This document shows positions 8,158-11,449 of a stretch of DNA of 11,449 nt, piece by piece. The position numbers were made by a program, and so were the translations under genes. This stretch comes from Candidatus Luteimonas excrementigallinarum (GTDB taxonomy: Bacteria > Pseudomonadota > Gammaproteobacteria > Xanthomonadales > Xanthomonadaceae), in NCBI GenBank assembly GCA_019115725.1, contig DXCY01000278.1, forward strand, positions 1 to 11,449, written 5' to 3'. Below the pieces are notes generated by a model. The model was given only the letters and a program-made list of their open reading frames with translations, was not told the DNA's origin and ran no database searches. Position 1 is the first letter of the stretch, and the number at the start of each line of letters is the position of its first letter.

Positions 8158-9309
8158 ATGCGAGCGTTTCCGCTGGGCGAAGAAATTGATGCACTGCGCG
8201 ATGCGGTCCGCCGCTTTGCCGAGGCCGAGATTGCCCCGCTGGCGGAGCAGGTGGATCGCGACAACGCCTTCCCGCAGGAGCTGTGGCCCAAGCTGGGCGA
8301 GATGGGCCTGCTCGGGCTGACCATCCCCGGCGAGTACGGCGGCAGCGACATGGGCTACCTCGCCCACCTGGTAGCCATGGAGGAAATCTCCCGCGCCTCG
8401 GGCTCGATCGGGCTCAGCTACGGCGCCCATTCCAACCTGTGTGTGTCCAACCTGTACGCCAACGGCACCCCGGAGCAGCGCGAAAAGTACCTGCCCCGCC
8501 TGTGCAGCGGCGAGTGGAAGGGCGCGCTGGCGATGAGCGAGCCGGGCGCCGGCTCCGACGTGGTCGGCTCGATGAGCTGCCGCGCCGAACTCCGCGACGG
8601 CGAGTGGGTCGCCAACGGCAACAAGATGTGGATCACCAACGGCCCCGAGGCCGACGTGCTGATCGTGTACATGCGCACCGCCGGCAAGGAAGCAGGCAGC
8701 CGCTGCATGACCGCCTTCCTCGTCGAGAAAGGCATGCCCGGCTTCTCCACCGCGCAGAAGCTCGACAAGCTCGGCATGCGCGGCTCCAACACCTGCGAGC
8801 TGGTGTTCGAGGACTGCCGGATCCCCCCGGAAAACGTGCTCGGCGAGGTCAACCAGGGCGTCAAGGTGCTCATGCGCGGGCTCAACACCGAACGTCTGGT
8901 GCTCACCGGCGGACCGCTGGGCCTGATGCAGGCGGCAATGGATATCGCCCTGCCCTACGTGCGCGAGCGCAGGCAGTTCGATGCGGCCATTGGCAGCTTC
9001 GGGATCATGCAGGCCAAGATCGCCGACATGTACACCGCGCTGCAGTCCAGCCGCGCCTTCGCCTATCAGGTGGCGCGCGATTTCGATGCCGGCCACGACT
9101 CACGCGTGGATGCCGCCAGCTGCCTGCTGCATGCCTCTGAAGCCGCGGTGCAGGTGGCGCTGGAGGCGATCCAGTCGCTGGGCGGCAACGGTTACATCAA
9201 TGAATACCCCACTGGACGGATCCTGCGCGACGCCAAGCTCTATGCCATCGGCGCCGGCACCAACGAGATCCGCCGGATGCTGATCGGGCGCGAACTGTTC
9301 GAGAGTTGA
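8158..9309 (+). CDS. liuA: Isovaleryl-CoA dehydrogenase
   Basis: This FAD enzyme oxidises isovaleryl-CoA to 3-methylcrotonyl-CoA in leucine breakdown, passing electrons to electron-transfer flavoprotein. The 383-residue protein covers the whole acyl-CoA dehydrogenase fold. Visible are EEISRASGSIGLSYGAHSN (75-93), the FAD signature ALAMSEPGAGSDV (123-135), WITNGP (158-163), KLDKLGMRGSNTCEL (201-215), and LGGNGYINEYPTGRILRDAK (341-360). The sub-family is set by the catalytic base: E245 in LNTERLVLTGGPLG lies on helix G, as in isovaleryl-CoA dehydrogenases, while the position used by medium-chain enzymes is alanine (A366 in IGAGTNE). Start choice rests on GAGG six bases before ATG 8158; ATG 8140 would add six residues. 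Other liu genes (carboxylase, HMG-CoA lyase) are not downstream here, since the next gene is convergent. Leucine dehydrogenase upstream supplies the same route. Confidence 0.95.
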   Translation: MRAFPLGEEIDALRDAVRRFAEAEIAPLAEQVDRDNAFPQELWPKLGEMGLLGLTIPGEYGGSDMGYLAHLVAMEEISRASGSIGLSYGAHSNLCVSNLYANGTPEQREKYLPRLCSGEWKGALAMSEPGAGSDVVGSMSCRAELRDGEWVANGNKMWITNGPEADVLIVYMRTAGKEAGSRCMTAFLVEKGMPGFSTAQKLDKLGMRGSNTCELVFEDCRIPPENVLGEVNQGVKVLMRGLNTERLVLTGGPLGLMQAAMDIALPYVRERRQFDAAIGSFGIMQAKIADMYTALQSSRAFAYQVARDFDAGHDSRVDAASCLLHASEAAVQVALEAIQSLGGNGYINEYPTGRILRDAKLYAIGAGTNEIRRMLIGRELFES

Positions 9310-9313
9310 CCGC

Positions 9314-9365
9314 CGGGGGCGTAGCCCCGACCTACGCGGATCCGTAGGTCGGGGCTACGCCCCCG
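9314..9365. repeat. Head-to-head pair of GTAG-type REP palindromes (perfect 23-bp inverted repeat)
   Basis: Arms 9314-9336 and 9343-9365 are perfect reverse complements of 23 bases around the 6-base loop CGGATC. Each arm is itself a small unit: a GTAG head followed by GTCGGGG-CTACGC-CCCCGAC, where GTCGGGG and CCCCGAC pair (the left copy ends GGC instead of GAC). GTAG-headed palindromes of this kind are the known REP/SMAG repeats of Stenotrophomonas and relatives, moved by REP-associated tyrosine transposases. The pair lies exactly between two convergent stop codons (9309 and 9377), so its RNA could end transcripts from both sides, although no T run is present. The assignment as REP rests on structure; copy number cannot be seen here. 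Confidence 0.75.
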
Positions 9366-9376
9366 ACGCCGATCGC

Positions 9377-11449
9377 TCAGAACCCCAGCGCGTAACGCAG
9401 CGACACCATCCGCGCATCGCCGCGCGGACCAAAGCGCTGGTCAAAGCCCAGCGTCACCAGCCCGCTGCGCCCCACCGGCGCATCCAGCCCCAGCCCGAAC
9501 AGCCCGCCAGAACGCGCCGGCTGCAACCCCATCAGTGGTGACCAGGCATCGATGCCGGTGAAGCCGGCTTCCAGCGCCAGCCCCTGCGCGGACAGGGTCT
9601 GCTGCCATTCCGCATAGCCCTGCAGCCGCAGTCCGGAAAGCCACTCGCGCTCGCCGCGCAGGCCGGCCACGGCCTGGCTGCGGCTGGAGGTCCAGTCACC
9701 GGCCCGCAGGCCCAGCCCTTCGCCGCCCAGCTCGTTGAAACCATCGCTGCTGATGCGGGTGTACTCGGCCCCCAGGTACGGCGTGATCCGCGCATGGGCA
9801 TCACCGATCCGGTAGCCCGCCTCCAGGCTGGCGGTCATGAAGTCACCGGCATAGCTGCTGAAAACGCCCATCGAGCGCTGCCCGGTGAACAGGTGTCGCT
9901 CCAGCTGGCGATCAAAGCGGCCGAAGCCCACTTGGCCCAGGGCGTAAGTCGCCTCCCCGGCAAGACCGGCATAGACCAGGCTCTGGGCCTGGCGATCCCG
10001 GCTGCGGTCACGGCTGCCGTCGCGGCGGCTGTCAGCCGTGGTTTCGCCGAAGGCGAAGCCGGCAATGGCATTCCCCATCCGCACGTCACGGCCGATCATC
10101 CAGCCGTCCATCGCCTGCGCGCTGCCGGAAAACCCGCCGTGCCCACTGCCGCCCAGCCGGGCCGACCAGGCTGCCGGCCGCTCCAGCAGGTTGGCCCCCG
10201 CGGCAAATTGCGAGGACAGCGCGCGCCGGTTCATGTCGATCGCATCGAACGTGGTGGAAGACGCCACCGCGTGCAGCTCACCCGACAGGCTGGCCAGCGA
10301 TGCCAGCGCGGTCGTAGCATCCGCGATCCGCTGGAACTCGCCGGCGGAACGGATCAGGCCCCCGGCCACCGGGCCCTCGCCGGACTGCCCGCCATCCAGC
10401 CCGCGGAACGCGCTTTCAACCCGCCGCGCCGATGACAGCGACGCCGCCGTGGCGTTGGCCAGCCTGGCCGCGGCCGCATGCACGTCCAGCCGGGCGATAT
10501 CCAGCCACACGTTCTGCAGGTCATAGGACAGGTTCGCCTGCAGGAACATGGTGTCGGCATCGTAGGTGAGGTCACGGAAATACCCGTTCATGTCTCCGTG
10601 CACCTGCAGCACCTGCTCACGATCCCGGGTCACGTAGCCATCGCGCACGCCGGCCACGTGCACGCTGCCTCCACCAATGTCGGCATCGCCCTGCACTACC
10701 AGCGGGCCATGCCCGAGCACCATCGCCAGGGTCGCGCCATCGGCGTGGGTGTAATTGCCGGTGATTTCGAAGTGTTCCGCACCGTCGATATCGCCCTGGT
10801 TGACCAGCAGTGTGCCGTTGTTGATGACATTGCCGAAAACCGTGCCACCACCGCTGAGGGTGCCATCGGCCCCCACCGTCACGCCCGAACCAGCCACCGA
10901 TCCGCTGACATGCAACGTGCCGCCGTCCACCCGGGTTGCGCCGCGATAGGTGTTGTCGCCGGACAGCTCCAGCGTGCCGCTTCCGCGCTTGGTCAGCCCG
11001 CCCGCGCCGCCGATATCGTTGGCCCACACCGAAGTCTGGCCGTTGAAACTGGCGGTCACCGTGCCCCAGTCGAACCGGCCCGGCCCCTGCACCGCCCTGC
11101 CCACATCCAGCAGGCCATAGCCGAAAATTTCGTCAACGCCATCCGGACCGATGTCCTTTGCCGTCCCGAGGATGGTCTGGCGCACCAGGTCGTTGTTGAA
11201 CCAGGGGAAGGCCTCCCACACCAGCGCCGCGGCACCGGACACCTGCGGGGCCGCGAACGAAGTACCTCCCGCGGTCCAGTAATCCGGCTCGTCCGGCGCG
11301 TCGTCGGTACCGGTGAATACCACCTGGCCGGGAGCCGCCAGGCAGTAGTTCATCGCGATGCCGCAGGCGTTCGAATATTCCGCGAGCAGCGAAGGATCAT
11401 CGCCATCCAGGGCCACCACCGTCAGCCAGCCCACCTCCAGCTCCGCGCC
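9377..11449 (-). CDS. Subtilisin-type (S8) serine protease autotransporter, C-terminal 690 residues (cut by window edge)
   Basis: This is the C-terminal part of a type Va autotransporter, a secreted protease that inserts its own barrel in the outer membrane. Counting from the window edge, residues 1-125 finish the S8 domain: AYSNACG and CLAAPG, then GGTSFAAPQVSGAAALV with catalytic Ser 64 (codon 11260-11258). The Asp, His and oxyanion Asn lie beyond the edge. Residues about 149-215 carry the passenger-associated repeat (GLTKRGSGTLELSGDNTYRG, then GGTLHVSGS and NNGTLLVN), a beta-helix marker. An Ala-rich linker (about 320-420) leads to the barrel (about 427-690), which ends LRYALGF with the terminal Phe expected for BAM recognition. 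A charged DGSRDRSRDR run (477-486) probably sits in a surface loop. The two Cys of CGIAMNYC may form a disulphide. Substrate is unknown; relatives include SphB1, NalP and Serratia Ssp. Confidence 0.93.
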   Translation of the reverse strand, partial: GAELEVGWLTVVALDGDDPSLLAEYSNACGIAMNYCLAAPGQVVFTGTDDAPDEPDYWTAGGTSFAAPQVSGAAALVWEAFPWFNNDLVRQTILGTAKDIGPDGVDEIFGYGLLDVGRAVQGPGRFDWGTVTASFNGQTSVWANDIGGAGGLTKRGSGTLELSGDNTYRGATRVDGGTLHVSGSVAGSGVTVGADGTLSGGGTVFGNVINNGTLLVNQGDIDGAEHFEITGNYTHADGATLAMVLGHGPLVVQGDADIGGGSVHVAGVRDGYVTRDREQVLQVHGDMNGYFRDLTYDADTMFLQANLSYDLQNVWLDIARLDVHAAAARLANATAASLSSARRVESAFRGLDGGQSGEGPVAGGLIRSAGEFQRIADATTALASLASLSGELHAVASSTTFDAIDMNRRALSSQFAAGANLLERPAAWSARLGGSGHGGFSGSAQAMDGWMIGRDVRMGNAIAGFAFGETTADSRRDGSRDRSRDRQAQSLVYAGLAGEATYALGQVGFGRFDRQLERHLFTGQRSMGVFSSYAGDFMTASLEAGYRIGDAHARITPYLGAEYTRISSDGFNELGGEGLGLRAGDWTSSRSQAVAGLRGEREWLSGLRLQGYAEWQQTLSAQGLALEAGFTGIDAWSPLMGLQPARSGGLFGLGLDAPVGRSGLVTLGFDQRFGPRGDARMVSLRYALGF

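Overview
The window is about two thirds G+C or more, with very few intergenic bases. Gene content and protein sequences point to a gammaproteobacterium of the Xanthomonadaceae (Stenotrophomonas, Luteimonas, Lysobacter, Pseudoxanthomonas or Xanthomonas type). The pointers are the nnrD-tsaE-amiC-mutL gene order, leucine dehydrogenase beside isovaleryl-CoA dehydrogenase, a subtilisin-type autotransporter, and a palindromic repeat carrying GTAG heads. The genus cannot be fixed from this stretch.

Left part, minus strand (4039 down to 1): a housekeeping cluster. It runs from bifunctional NAD(P)HX epimerase/dehydratase (nnrD), through the t6A37 tRNA-modification ATPase tsaE (4-base ATGA overlap) and the division amidase amiC, to the first 102 codons of the mismatch-repair ATPase mutL, cut by the left edge. 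An AT-rich leader with a possible 8-codon upstream ORF precedes amiC.

Middle, plus strand (4065 to 9309): queG, the epoxyqueuosine reductase, is divergent from nnrD across a 25-base gap with a two-way TATA core. A membrane-anchored phospholipase-D-type cardiolipin synthase (ClsC-like) follows. Then come leucine dehydrogenase and isovaleryl-CoA dehydrogenase (liuA), two of the first three steps of leucine breakdown, separated by a 141-base gap holding two strong hairpins.

Right part, minus strand (11449 down to 9377): the C-terminal 690 residues of a serine-protease (S8) autotransporter: end of the protease domain with its catalytic serine, beta-helix passenger repeats, and the outer-membrane barrel. 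Between it and the convergent liuA lies a perfect 23-base-pair inverted repeat, read here as two GTAG-type REP elements head to head.

No tRNA, rRNA, CRISPR array, insertion sequence, phage gene or recognisable defence system is visible. The genes are conserved families; what deserves a second look lies in the short gaps between them.
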